Part shown: piece after piece, positions 17,327 to 25,852 of the stretch | Layout: each line of letters opens with the position of its first letter | Numbering within the stretch: position 1 is the stretch's first letter | Origin: Streptomyces luteogriseus | GTDB lineage: Bacteria; Actinomycetota; Actinomycetes; Streptomycetales; Streptomycetaceae | DNA length: 64,000 nucleotides | Direction of reading: 5' to 3' | NCBI RefSeq assembly: GCF_014205055.1 | Contig: NZ_JACHMS010000001.1 | Location: 1,240,001-1,304,000, forward strand | The notes under the pieces: model-generated | Told to the model about the DNA's origin: nothing | Databases searched by the model: none | Seen by the model: the letters and a program-made list of their open reading frames with translations, nothing else | Position numbers and translations under genes: made by a program

Positions 17327-18682
17327 ATGAGTGACTGGATGGCTACGCAGAGCTCCCCGGCAGGGCGTCGTCCGCGTGCGTTGTCGCCGCTCCGGGAGCA
17401 TCTGCGGGACACGTTCTGGTTCGCCCCCACCGCGGCGATGGTGGGCGTCTTCGTGGTCTGGGTCGGGGCGGAGGCGCTCGACACGGCCATCGTCGACGCG
17501 CTCCAGCGGGACCGGGACTACGAGACGCTCGACGAGTTGCTGCGGTTCGCGGAGGACGCGAAGGCCGTGGTGAGCGCGGTCGGCTCGGCGATGATGACCT
17601 TCATCGGCGTGGTCTTCAGCATCTCGCTGGTGGCCGTGCAGATGGCGAGCGGGCAGTTCACCCCGCGCGTGGTGCGGCTCTTCGTCCGGAGCCGGATCAC
17701 CAAGGCGACCTTCGCGGTGTTCCTGGCGACCTTCGTACTGACCTTGCTGGTCCTGACGAGCTTCGACACCGCCGACGACCCCCGGTCCGTCACGACCGTG
17801 CCCCTGGTGCAGTCGGTTCTCACCCTCTGCATGGTCGGGCTGAGCCTGCTGTTGTTCGTGCTGTACGTGAACGCCACCCTGCGGCTGATGCGGATCAGCC
17901 ATGTGATCGCGCGGATCGCCTCGGAGTCGTTCCGGGTGCCCGCGTCGATGCCCGTGCCGGCAGGCGGGCGGGAGGCCGTGCCGGTGGGCGGGCGGGAGGC
18001 TCCCGGCCACGGTACGGAGACCGGGTGGGTGCCGCACGACGGCCGGGCGGGAGTGCTGCGGGATGTGCACATCACCCGGCTGGTGCGCGTGGCGCGCAAA
18101 CACGGGGTCGTGCTGCGGCTGATCCCGCGGATCGGGGACTTCGTGGTGCCCGGGATGCCCGTGCTGGCGGTGCACGGTGGGCCGGTCCCGCCGCGCAGGG
18201 CTCTGCGCTACGCGATCTCGGTGGGGGTGGAGCGCACCTATCACCAGGATCTCGCCTTCGGGCTGCGGCAGTTGGCCGACATCGCACTGCGCGCCCTGTC
18301 CCCCGCGATCAACGATCCGACGACCGCCGTCCAAGCGCTGGACCGTGTCGTCCAGTTCCTGGCCGCGCTGAGCCGGCGTCCGCTGGACGCCGCACTGCAC
18401 CGGGACCGGGCCGGTGCGGTGCGGCTGGTGCAGCCCGTGCCGGACTGGACCGAGCTGGTGGATCTCGGGTTCACCGAGGCACGGGGATGTGCCGTCGGGA
18501 GCCCGCAGGTCTGCCGGCGCATGCTGGCCGGTCTCGACGACCTGCTCCTGCTCGCACCACCAGAGCGCCGCGAGCCGCTGCTGCGCCATCGCGAACTGCT
18601 CCGGCAGGCCGTCGGCCTGGCCGCGCCGACCGCGTCGGACCGGGACTTCGCCCTGCGCCCGGACCGGCAGGGCATCGGCTGA
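17327..18682 (+). CDS. DUF2254 family membrane protein
   Basis: A 451-residue membrane protein. Four hydrophobic segments lie in the N-terminal half (FAPTAAMVGVFVVWVG; MMTFIGVVFSISLVAVQMA; FAVFLATFVLTLLVLTSF; VLTLCMVGLSLLLFVLYV), followed by a soluble domain with the conserved SGQFTPRVVRLF and DIALRALSPAINDPTTA motifs of DUF2254. Function is unknown. It is transcribed alone; the Met start follows directly on a short leader after the tRNA promoter region. Confidence 0.9.
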   Translation: MSDWMATQSSPAGRRPRALSPLREHLRDTFWFAPTAAMVGVFVVWVGAEALDTAIVDALQRDRDYETLDELLRFAEDAKAVVSAVGSAMMTFIGVVFSISLVAVQMASGQFTPRVVRLFVRSRITKATFAVFLATFVLTLLVLTSFDTADDPRSVTTVPLVQSVLTLCMVGLSLLLFVLYVNATLRLMRISHVIARIASESFRVPASMPVPAGGREAVPVGGREAPGHGTETGWVPHDGRAGVLRDVHITRLVRVARKHGVVLRLIPRIGDFVVPGMPVLAVHGGPVPPRRALRYAISVGVERTYHQDLAFGLRQLADIALRALSPAINDPTTAVQALDRVVQFLAALSRRPLDAALHRDRAGAVRLVQPVPDWTELVDLGFTEARGCAVGSPQVCRRMLAGLDDLLLLAPPERREPLLRHRELLRQAVGLAAPTASDRDFALRPDRQGIG

Positions 18683-18722
18683 GCGACCTCCGGGGAGCAC
18701 CGCACCGCGCCCAGGACCGCCC

Positions 18723-18780
18723 CGTCCGACCACGCCACGTCCGACCACGCCCCGTCCGACCCTACGGCGTCCGACGCCGG
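18723..18780. repeat. Four imperfect 15-bp tandem units CGTCCGACCACGCCN
   Basis: Units begin at 18723, 18738, 18753 and 18768, the last ones diverged. They lie in the convergent intergenic space and run into the terminator. Confidence 0.6.
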
Positions 18781-18821
18781 TCCCCTCCTCGCGAACACCG
18801 CGGGGAACCGGCGCCGGACGC
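18767..18821. terminator. Probable bidirectional terminator
   Basis: An imperfect long stem: GCGTCCG (18767-18773) pairs with CGGACGC (18815-18821), with further GCCGGT/ACCGGC and CCCC/GGGG pairing inside. It separates the DUF2254 gene from the convergent aldehyde dehydrogenase gene. Confidence 0.6.
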
Positions 18822-18832
18822 GTCCCCCTTCG

Positions 18833-20374
18833 TCAGGGCAGCAGCTGGTACTCCGGGAAGTTGCCCGGCAGCCGCTCCCCCTGCGGTCCTCGCGTCACCG
18901 CGCGCACGAGCAGGTCACCTCCGACGAACGCGCCGCGCCAGGACGCGCCGAGCCCGCCGAACAGCTCGTCGCGGTCGCCCCTGGAGCGGGGCGCGCCGTG
19001 GCCGACCTTGAACGCGCGGATCTGCGGGGCGAGCCGGTCGTACGTCGCCCGGTCGTCCGTGGACAGCGTGGCGACCAAGGCGCCGTTGGAGGCGTTCATC
19101 GCGGCCAGCAGCTCCGCCTCCGTGTCGACCAGGACGATCGTGTCGACCGGGCCGAACGGCTCCGCGTGGTGCAGCGGAGAGGACGAGGGCGGGTTGAGGA
19201 GTGTGACCGGCTGGACGTAGGCGGAGGTGTCCTGGTCGGGCAGGAAACGGGCGTCGTCGGGCGTGGCACGGTGCAGCGGTACGGCGCCGCGGTCGATCGC
19301 CTCGGCGACCTGGTCCTGCAGCTCCTTCGCCTTGGCCGCGTTGATCACCGGCCCGAAGTCCAGCTGCGGGTACGGGTCGTCAGGCTGCTCCACGGCGAGC
19401 GGATGCCCGACCCTGAGCGTGCGCACCGCCGGGAGGTACGCCGCCAGGAAGGCGTCGAACAGGTGCCGCTGGACGACGAAGCGCGGGTACGCCGTGCAGC
19501 GCTGCTTGCCGTAGTCGAAGAGCTTGGGGATCACCGCGGTGAGAGTGTCCCAGTCCGAGCAGTTCCAGATGCCCCAGGTGTTGAGTCCTTCCTGTTCGAG
19601 TACGTGTCGTTTGCCGAGGTCGGTGACGGCCGTGGCGACGGCGGCTCCGGTGTCGCGGCCGCCGACGAAGGAGACGCAGCCGATCTCGGGCGCCCGCACC
19701 AGCGCCTGCGACAGCTCGCCTCCGCTGCCGCTGACGAGGGTCACGGGAACTCCCTCGCGGGCGGCGAGGGCACAGGCCAGGGTCAGACAGGCGACACCGC
19801 CGTCGGTCGGGGTCTTGGCGATGACCGCGTTGCCTGCCAGTGCCTGGACCAGCAATGCGTGAACGAGCACACTCATCGGGTAGTTCCAGCTCGCGATGTT
19901 CGACACCGGGCCGTCCAGCGGGGAGCGGCCGGCGAGCATCGGTTCGACCCCGTCGACGTACCAGCGGACCCCGTCGATGGCCCGGTCGACGTCCGCCTGG
20001 GCGAGCCGCCAGGGCTTGCCGATCTCCCAGACGAGCAGGAGCGCGAGCAGGCCGCGGTGTTCGGTGAGGGCGTCGAGGGTGGCCGCGATCCGGGCCCGGC
20101 GCTCCTCCAGCGGGAGGTGACGCCAGGCGCGGTGCTGGTCGAGTGCGGCGCACACGGCCCGGTGGGCGGTGGTTCCGTCCAGGCGGGGCGGGCCGGCGAT
20201 CGGGCTGCCGTCGACGGGGCTGACGGCGGGCAGGGCCCGGCCGTCCTCCTGCCAGGCGCCGTTCCAGAGGTTGAGGACCCGGTCGTCGCGGAAGGCCTCG
20301 GGAGCGACGGCGAGACAGCGCCGCCATGCGTCGGGCCAGGACGTGCCGGTCTTGAGGGTGAGGGTGGGTGCCAT
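18833..20374 (-). CDS. NAD(P)-dependent aldehyde dehydrogenase
   Basis: A 513-residue aldehyde dehydrogenase, full family length. The general-base Glu is in VLEQEGLNTWGI, the catalytic Cys in YGKQRCTAYP, the catalytic Asn in IASWNYPMSV, and the C-terminal HHAEPFGPVDTIV segment replaces the usual E(I/V)FGPV. The substrate is unknown; co-orientation with sucDC and the divergent oxalate genes suggests glyoxylate, glycolaldehyde or another small aldehyde, which is inference. The ATG at 20374 has GGAG about 10 nt upstream. Long open frames reaching 20656 are produced by the GC-rich repeat upstream and are not credible N-terminal extensions. Confidence 0.9.
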   Translation of the reverse strand: MAPTLTLKTGTSWPDAWRRCLAVAPEAFRDDRVLNLWNGAWQEDGRALPAVSPVDGSPIAGPPRLDGTTAHRAVCAALDQHRAWRHLPLEERRARIAATLDALTEHRGLLALLLVWEIGKPWRLAQADVDRAIDGVRWYVDGVEPMLAGRSPLDGPVSNIASWNYPMSVLVHALLVQALAGNAVIAKTPTDGGVACLTLACALAAREGVPVTLVSGSGGELSQALVRAPEIGCVSFVGGRDTGAAVATAVTDLGKRHVLEQEGLNTWGIWNCSDWDTLTAVIPKLFDYGKQRCTAYPRFVVQRHLFDAFLAAYLPAVRTLRVGHPLAVEQPDDPYPQLDFGPVINAAKAKELQDQVAEAIDRGAVPLHRATPDDARFLPDQDTSAYVQPVTLLNPPSSSPLHHAEPFGPVDTIVLVDTEAELLAAMNASNGALVATLSTDDRATYDRLAPQIRAFKVGHGAPRSRGDRDELFGGLGASWRGAFVGGDLLVRAVTRGPQGERLPGNFPEYQLLP

Positions 20375-20687
20375 GAGGTTGCTCCGCTCTCGGTGCACAG
20401 TCGGGGGCGGGGAAGTGCGCGTGGGGCCCGGCAGTCGGCCGAGCCGGGGTTGTCGGCTTGGGGTGGCCCGGCGACCGGCCGCGCCGGGTCGTCGGCGCGG
20501 AGTGACCCGGCAGTCCGCCGCGCCGGGGAGTCGGCGTGGGGGGGGGGAGTCGACCAACCGAGGTGGCGCCGTGGGGGCCCGGCAGTCGGCCGAGCCGAGT
20601 AGGCGCCGTGAGGGCCCGGCCATCGACCGGGCGATCGGCCTTGGGGGTCCCTGCAACCAACCGGGCGATCGGCGCTGGGGGTCCCGG
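20375..20687. repeat. Degenerate GC-rich tandem repeat, unit about 34-40 bp
   Basis: This 313-nt spacer between the aldehyde dehydrogenase and sucD consists of seven or eight diverged copies of a unit like cccggcagtcggccgagcc followed by a G-rich run, including a run of nine or more G near 20540. No gene is supported in it; all frames read through as low-complexity sequence. Confidence 0.7.
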
Positions 20688-21602
20688 CTATCGGCTCTCG
20701 AGTCGCGCGAGCACCAGCTTCGCCGTCTCGGTCGGTGTGCTGCCCACGCTCACCCCGACCGCCTCCAGCGCCTCCTTCTTCGCGGCGGCCGTACCGGAGG
20801 AGCCGGACACGATCGCGCCCGCGTGCCCCATGGTCTTGCCCTCGGGTGCGGTGAACCCGGCGATGTAGCCGACGACCGGCTTGGTGACGTGCTCGCGGAT
20901 GTACGCCGCCGCGCGTTCCTCCGCGTCGCCGCCGATCTCCCCGATGAGGACGATCAGTTCGGTGTCGGGGTCGTCCTGGAAGGCGGCGAGGCAGTCGATG
21001 TGCGTGGTGCCGACGACGGGGTCGCCGCCGATGCCGACGCACGTGGAGAAGCCGATGTCGCGCAGCTCGTACATGAGCTGGTACGTCAGGGTGCCGGACT
21101 TGGAGACCAGGCCGATGCGGCCCGGCTTGGTGATGTCGGCCGGGATGATGCCGGCGTTGGACTGGCCGGGGGTGATGAGGCCCGGGCAGTTGGGGCCGAC
21201 GATGCGGGTGCCCTTGTCCTCGGCGTAGGCGGTGAAGGCGACGGAGTCGTGGACGGGGATGCCCTCGGTGATGACGACGGCGAGGGTGATTCCGGCGTCG
21301 GCGGCCTCGACGACGGCCGCCTTGGCGAAGGCGGGCGGCACGAAGACGACGGTGACATCGGCTCCGGTGGCGCGCATCCCGTCGGCGACCGAGCCGAAGA
21401 CGGGCACGGCCCTGGGGGCGCCCCCCAGGCCCTCAAGGCACTGGGGGACGTCGAAGTCGACGGTGCGGCCGGCCTTGCGCGGGTTGACGCCCCCGACGAC
21501 GTTGGTGCCCGCAGCGAGCATCCGCCGCGTGTGCTTCATGCCCTCGCCGCCGGTCATGCCCTGGACGAGGACCTTGCTCTCCTTGGTGAGGTAGATGGCC
21601 AT
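20688..21602 (-). CDS. sucD: Succinate-CoA ligase-type, alpha subunit
   Basis: A 304-residue alpha subunit of the succinyl-CoA synthetase family. It has a CoA-binding Rossmann domain ([20 protein letters not shown]), the [10 protein letters not shown] segment and the phosphohistidine loop [12 protein letters not shown]. It catalyses NDP-dependent CoA ligation with the beta subunit encoded just upstream (14-nt gap). The ATG at 21602 has GAGGAGAGG upstream. Streptomyces carry a housekeeping sucCD elsewhere, so this copy beside oxc and frc may serve another dicarboxylic acid such as oxalate; that is inference. Confidence 0.9.
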   Translation of the reverse strand: MAIYLTKESKVLVQGMTGGEGMKHTRRMLAAGTNVVGGVNPRKAGRTVDFDVPQCLEGLGGAPRAVPVFGSVADGMRATGADVTVVFVPPAFAKAAVVEAADAGITLAVVITEGIPVHDSVAFTAYAEDKGTRIVGPNCPGLITPGQSNAGIIPADITKPGRIGLVSKSGTLTYQLMYELRDIGFSTCVGIGGDPVVGTTHIDCLAAFQDDPDTELIVLIGEIGGDAEERAAAYIREHVTKPVVGYIAGFTAPEGKTMGHAGAIVSGSSGTAAAKKEALEAVGVSVGSTPTETAKLVLARLESR

Positions 21603-21616
21603 GGCGTTCCCTCTCC

Positions 21617-22747
21617 TCAGGCCGTGGTGGCGAGTTCGGCGGCACGGGCGGCGGCGCCGTCCATGGTGGTGACCTGCTGGACGAGCGGATGGGCGTGCTC
21701 GTCGAGGATGGCCCGGCCCCGGGCCGCGTTGTTGCCGTCGAGACGCACGACGAGCGGTTTGGTCAACCGGACGGTCTCCAGGGCCCGCACGATGCCGTCG
21801 GCGACCGCGTCGCAGGCGGTGATCCCACCGAAGACGTTGACGAAGACGGATTTCACGGCCGGGTCGGAGAGGATGACCGACAGTCCGTCCGCCATGACCT
21901 GGGCGCTCGCTCCGCCGCCGATGTCGAGGAAGTTCGCGGGTCGCGCACCGCATCCCGCGACCACGTCGAGCGTCGACATGACGAGTCCCGCGCCGTTGCC
22001 GATGATGCCGACCTCGCCGTCCAGCTTGACGTAGTTGAGGCGCTTCGCAGCGGCGGCCGCCTCCAGGGGGTCGTCGTGCTCGGTGTCGTCGGCGCCCCAG
22101 CGCGCCTGCCGGAAGCGGGCGTTGTCGTCCAGGGTGACCTTGCCGTCGAGAGCCAGGATCCTGCCCTCCTTCGTGCGGACGAGCGGGTTGACCTCGACGA
22201 GGACGGCGTCCTCGCGGACCAGGACCTCCCACAGGCGTACGAGGACGTCGACGGCCCGGGACGGCAGCCCGGCCGCGTCGGCGATCTCGGTGGCCTTGGC
22301 CGAGGTCACGCCCTCGGCCGGGTCGACGGGGATGCGCACGACCGCCTCCGGCCTCGTGGCGGCGACCTCCTCGATCTCCATGCCGCCCTCGGCGGAGGCG
22401 ATCGCGAGGAAGCGGCCCGCCGCGCGGTCGAGTACGTAAGACACGTAGAACTCGTTCTCGATGTCCACGGGTTGGGCCAGCATGACCTTGCCGACCGTGT
22501 GGCCCTTGATGTCCATGCCGAGGATCTGGCGTGCGGTCAGCTCCGCCGCGGCCGGGTCGGCGACCAGTCTCACACCACCGGCCTTGCCGCGCCCACCGGT
22601 CTTCACCTGGGCTTTCACCACGACTCGACCGCCGAGCCTGCGGGCGATCTCGCGCGCTTCCTTGGGCGAGTCGGTCACCTCGGCCCGCGGCACCAAGATG
22701 CCGTGGTCTTCGAAGAGTTCCCTTGCCTGGTGTTCGTACAGGTCCAT
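21617..22747 (-). CDS. sucC: Succinate-CoA ligase-type, beta subunit
   Basis: A 376-residue ATP-grasp beta subunit. The N-terminus begins [35 protein letters not shown] binds nucleotide; FLDIGGGAS and [11 protein letters not shown] belong to the C-terminal ligase domain. The ATG at 22747 has AGGAG 7 nt upstream. It is divergent from oxc, and the 175-nt region between them carries the GntR-type site A, so both directions may be induced together. Confidence 0.9.
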   Translation of the reverse strand: MDLYEHQARELFEDHGILVPRAEVTDSPKEAREIARRLGGRVVVKAQVKTGGRGKAGGVRLVADPAAAELTARQILGMDIKGHTVGKVMLAQPVDIENEFYVSYVLDRAAGRFLAIASAEGGMEIEEVAATRPEAVVRIPVDPAEGVTSAKATEIADAAGLPSRAVDVLVRLWEVLVREDAVLVEVNPLVRTKEGRILALDGKVTLDDNARFRQARWGADDTEHDDPLEAAAAAKRLNYVKLDGEVGIIGNGAGLVMSTLDVVAGCGARPANFLDIGGGASAQVMADGLSVILSDPAVKSVFVNVFGGITACDAVADGIVRALETVRLTKPLVVRLDGNNAARGRAILDEHAHPLVQQVTTMDGAAARAAELATTA

Positions 22748-22849
22748 TTCGGCTCCTGACTGCCGTGTCTTCCGGGGAGCGACCCCCGGCCCCCCGAAAA
22801 TGCCGCACGCCCCCTGGACACCACCCACCGGATGCGGGATAACAAGCTT

Positions 22850-22873
22850 CATACAGTATTCGTCGACTGTATG
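22850..22873. promoter_or_regulatory. GntR-type operator candidate, site A (sucC/oxc)
   Basis: CATACAGT-N8-ACTGTATG is a perfect 8-bp inverted repeat; TTCGTCGAC lies at 22859-22867. The same TTCGTC[G/T]AC core and ACTGTA half-site occur at 51548-51570 and 54322-54346. It sits 50-73 nt before the oxc start and about 100 nt before sucC. Confidence 0.6.
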
Positions 22874-22922
22874 CAATCTACGCGAGCCGCTCCAACCCCC
22901 TACGAAGGGACAGGACTTCGCC

Positions 22923-24605
22923 ATGCCCGACGACACCCAGGACTTGATTTCCGGTGGTCATCTCGTAGCCAAGGCGCTGAAGGCCGAGGGGGTCGACCGC
23001 ATCTACACGCTGTGCGGCGGCCACATCATCGACATCTACGACGGCTGCGTCGACGAGGGCATCGAGGTCGTCGACGTACGCCACGAGCAGGTCGCCGCCC
23101 ACGCCGCCGACGGGTACGCGCGGATCACCGGCAAGCCCGGCTGCGCGGTGGTCACCGCGGGGCCCGGCACGACCGACGCCGTCACCGGTGTCGCCAACGC
23201 CTTCCGCGCCGAGTCCCCGATGCTGCTGATCGGCGGTCAGGGAGCCCTCACCCAACACAAGATGGGGTCCCTCCAGGACCTGCCGCACGTCGACATGATG
23301 AACCCCATCACCAAGTTCGCGGCGACCGTGCCCGACACCGCCCGCGCCGCGGACATGGTGTCCATGGCGTTCCGCGAGTGCTTCCACGGCGCCCCCGGCC
23401 CCTCCTTCCTGGAGATTCCGCGCGACGTGCTGGATGCAAAGGTGCCCGCGTCCAAGGCGCGCGTACCGCAAGAAGGCGCCTACCGGGCCTCGACCCGCTC
23501 GGCGGGCGACCCCGAGGCGATCGAGAAGCTCGCCGACCTGCTCGTGCACGCCGAGAAGCCGACCATCCTGCTCGGCAGCCAGGTCTGGACGACCCGGGGC
23601 ACCGAGTCGGCCATCGAACTCGTCAGGACCCTCAACATCCCCGCCTACATGAACGGCGCGGGACGCGGCACCCTCCCGCCCGGCGACCCGCACCACTTCC
23701 AGCTCTCACGCCGGTACGCCTTCTCCCACGCCGACGTCATCGTCATCGTCGGGACGCCCTTCGACTTCCGCATGGGCTACGGCAAGCGGCTCTCCCCGGA
23801 CGCGACGGTCGTGCAGATCGACCTCGACTACCGCACCGTCGGCAAGAACCGCGACATCGATCTCGGCATCGTGGGCGACGCCGGGCTGGTCCTGAAGTCG
23901 GTGACGGAGGCCGCCTCCGGGCGCGTCAACGGCGGTGCCTCCAGGCGCAAGGAGTGGCTGGACGAACTGCGGGCGGCCGAGCAGACCGCCCTGGAGAAGC
24001 GGCTGCCGAGCCTGAAGTCCGACGCCTCGCCCATCCACCCCTACCGCCTGGTCAGCGAGATCAACGACTTCCTCACCGAGGACTCCCTCTACATCGGCGA
24101 CGGCGGCGACATCGTCACCTTCTCCGGGCAGGTCGTGCAGCCCAAGTCGCCCGGGCACTGGATGGATCCCGGCCCCCTCGGCACGCTCGGCGTCGGCGTC
24201 CCCTTCGTGCTCGCGGCCAAGCAGGCGCGGCCCGACAAGGAGGTCGTGGCGCTCTTCGGCGACGGCGCGTTCTCCCTGACCGGCTGGGACTTCGAGACCC
24301 TCGTCCGCTACGACCTCCCGTTCGTCGGCATCGTCGGCAACAACTCCTCCATGAACCAGATCCGCTACGGCCAGGCCGCCAAGTACGGCAAGGAACGCGA
24401 GCGGATCGGCAACACCCTCGGCGACGTCCGCTACGACGAGTTCGCCCGGATGCTGGGCGGCCACGGCGAGGAGGTCCGCGACCCCGCCGACATCGGCCCG
24501 GCCCTGCGGCGCGCCCGTGAGTCCGGCAAGCCGTCGCTGATCAACGTCTGGGTCGACCCGGACGCGTACGCCCCCGGAACCATGAACCAGACCATGTACA
24601 AGTGA
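22923..24605 (+). CDS. oxc: Oxalyl-CoA decarboxylase (ThDP enzyme)
   Basis: A 560-residue thiamine-diphosphate enzyme of the acetolactate synthase/oxalyl-CoA decarboxylase fold. The catalytic Glu55 is in [19 protein letters not shown], and the ThDP/Mg motif is GDG at 446-448 with NN at 473-474. The sequence is not especially close to the Oxalobacter enzyme and would often be auto-named acetolactate synthase. The oxalyl-CoA role is assigned because the next gene is a clear formyl-CoA:oxalate CoA-transferase. A 2-hydroxyacyl-CoA lyase is the main alternative. First gene of a plus-strand run oxc-frc-ligase-transporter. Confidence 0.8.
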   Translation: MPDDTQDLISGGHLVAKALKAEGVDRIYTLCGGHIIDIYDGCVDEGIEVVDVRHEQVAAHAADGYARITGKPGCAVVTAGPGTTDAVTGVANAFRAESPMLLIGGQGALTQHKMGSLQDLPHVDMMNPITKFAATVPDTARAADMVSMAFRECFHGAPGPSFLEIPRDVLDAKVPASKARVPQEGAYRASTRSAGDPEAIEKLADLLVHAEKPTILLGSQVWTTRGTESAIELVRTLNIPAYMNGAGRGTLPPGDPHHFQLSRRYAFSHADVIVIVGTPFDFRMGYGKRLSPDATVVQIDLDYRTVGKNRDIDLGIVGDAGLVLKSVTEAASGRVNGGASRRKEWLDELRAAEQTALEKRLPSLKSDASPIHPYRLVSEINDFLTEDSLYIGDGGDIVTFSGQVVQPKSPGHWMDPGPLGTLGVGVPFVLAAKQARPDKEVVALFGDGAFSLTGWDFETLVRYDLPFVGIVGNNSSMNQIRYGQAAKYGKERERIGNTLGDVRYDEFARMLGGHGEEVRDPADIGPALRRARESGKPSLINVWVDPDAYAPGTMNQTMYK

Positions 24606-24615
24606 GGTGCCCCCG

Positions 24616-25851
24616 ATGACAGGAACCAAGGCCCTCGAAGGCATCCGCGTCCTGGACATGACCCACGTCCAGTCCGGGCCGTCGGCGACCCAGCTGCTCG
24701 CCTGGCTCGGCGCGGACGTCGTCAAGCTGGAGGCTCCGACCGGCGACATCACGCGCAAGCAGCTGCGTGACCTCCCGGACGTCGACTCCCTCTACTTCAC
24801 GATGCTCAACTGCAACAAGCGGAGCATCACCCTCAACACCAAGACCGAGCGCGGCAAGGAGATCCTCACCGAGCTGATCCGGCGCTCCGACGTCATGGTC
24901 GAGAACTTCGGCCCGGGCGCGGTGGACCGGATGGGATTCACCTGGAACCGCATCCAGGAGATCAATCCACGGATCGTCTATGCCTCCATCAAGGGGTTCG
25001 GCGAGGGCCCGTACACCAACTTCAAGGCGTACGAGGTCGTCGCGCAGGCCATGGGCGGGTCGATGTCGACCACCGGCTTCGAGGACGGACCGCCGCTGGC
25101 GACGGGGGCCCAGATCGGGGACTCGGGGACGGGTGTGCACGCCGTGGCGGGCATCCTCGCCGCGCTCTACCAACGGGAGCGCACCGGGCGCGGGCAGCGG
25201 GTCAACGTGGCCATGCAGCACGCCGTACTCAACCTGTGCCGGGTGAAGCTGCGGGATCAGCAGCGTCTGGCACACGGGGCGCTCGCTGAATATCCCAACG
25301 AGGACTTCGGCGACGAGGTTCCCAGGTCCGGAAACGCGTCCGGCGGCGGCCAGCCCGGCTGGGCGGTCAAGTGCGCTCCGGGCGGCCCGAACGACTACGT
25401 GTACGTCATCGTCCAGCCCGTCGGCTGGCAGCCGCTCAGCGAGCTCATCGGCCGGCCCGAGCTGGCCGCCGACCCCGAGTGGGCGACACCCGAGGCGCGG
25501 CTTCCCAAGCTCGGCAAGATGTTCCAGCTGATCGAGGAGTGGTCCTCGACGCTGCCCAAGTGGGAGGTGCTGGAGCGGCTCAACGCGCACAACATTCCGT
25601 GCGGGCCGATCCTGTCCACCCGGGAGATCATCGAGGACCGTTCCCTGGTCGCCAACGAGATGGTCGTCACCGTCCCGCATCCCGAGCGCGGCGACTTCGT
25701 GACCGTCGGCAGCCCGCTCAAGCTGTCCGACTCCCCCGTCGACGTGACCAGTTCACCCCTGCTCGGCGAGCACAACGAAGAGGTCTACATCGGCGAACTC
25801 GGCCTCGGCGACGAGGAAGTGCGCCTGCTCAAGTCGAACGGAGTGATCTGA
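24616..25851 (+). CDS. frc: Formyl-CoA:oxalate CoA-transferase
   Basis: A 411-residue class III (CaiB/BaiF) CoA-transferase that moves CoA from formyl-CoA to oxalate. It is close to the Oxalobacter and E. coli enzymes throughout: [54 protein letters not shown]. The catalytic Asp falls at residue 169 (QIGDSGTG), the same number as in the Oxalobacter enzyme. The glycine loop reads SGGGQPGW at 242-249, where the Oxalobacter enzyme has GGGGQPGW, so one Gly is Ser. The ATG at 24616 has GAGGTG 6 nt upstream, overlapping the oxc stop region; a GTG at 24607 is less likely. Confidence 0.93.
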   Translation: MTGTKALEGIRVLDMTHVQSGPSATQLLAWLGADVVKLEAPTGDITRKQLRDLPDVDSLYFTMLNCNKRSITLNTKTERGKEILTELIRRSDVMVENFGPGAVDRMGFTWNRIQEINPRIVYASIKGFGEGPYTNFKAYEVVAQAMGGSMSTTGFEDGPPLATGAQIGDSGTGVHAVAGILAALYQRERTGRGQRVNVAMQHAVLNLCRVKLRDQQRLAHGALAEYPNEDFGDEVPRSGNASGGGQPGWAVKCAPGGPNDYVYVIVQPVGWQPLSELIGRPELAADPEWATPEARLPKLGKMFQLIEEWSSTLPKWEVLERLNAHNIPCGPILSTREIIEDRSLVANEMVVTVPHPERGDFVTVGSPLKLSDSPVDVTSSPLLGEHNEEVYIGELGLGDEEVRLLKSNGVI

Positions 25852-25852
25852 C

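Noticed and set aside
20375..20656. N-terminal extension of the aldehyde dehydrogenase through the repeat region
   Set aside because: The extension is low-complexity sequence from the GC-rich tandem repeat, and the ATG at 20374 has a ribosome site and gives the normal family length.
22923..24605. Acetolactate synthase annotation for the ThDP enzyme
   Set aside because: No small regulatory subunit gene is near, and the next gene is a clear formyl-CoA:oxalate CoA-transferase; oxalyl-CoA decarboxylase fits better, with 2-hydroxyacyl-CoA lyase as the remaining alternative.
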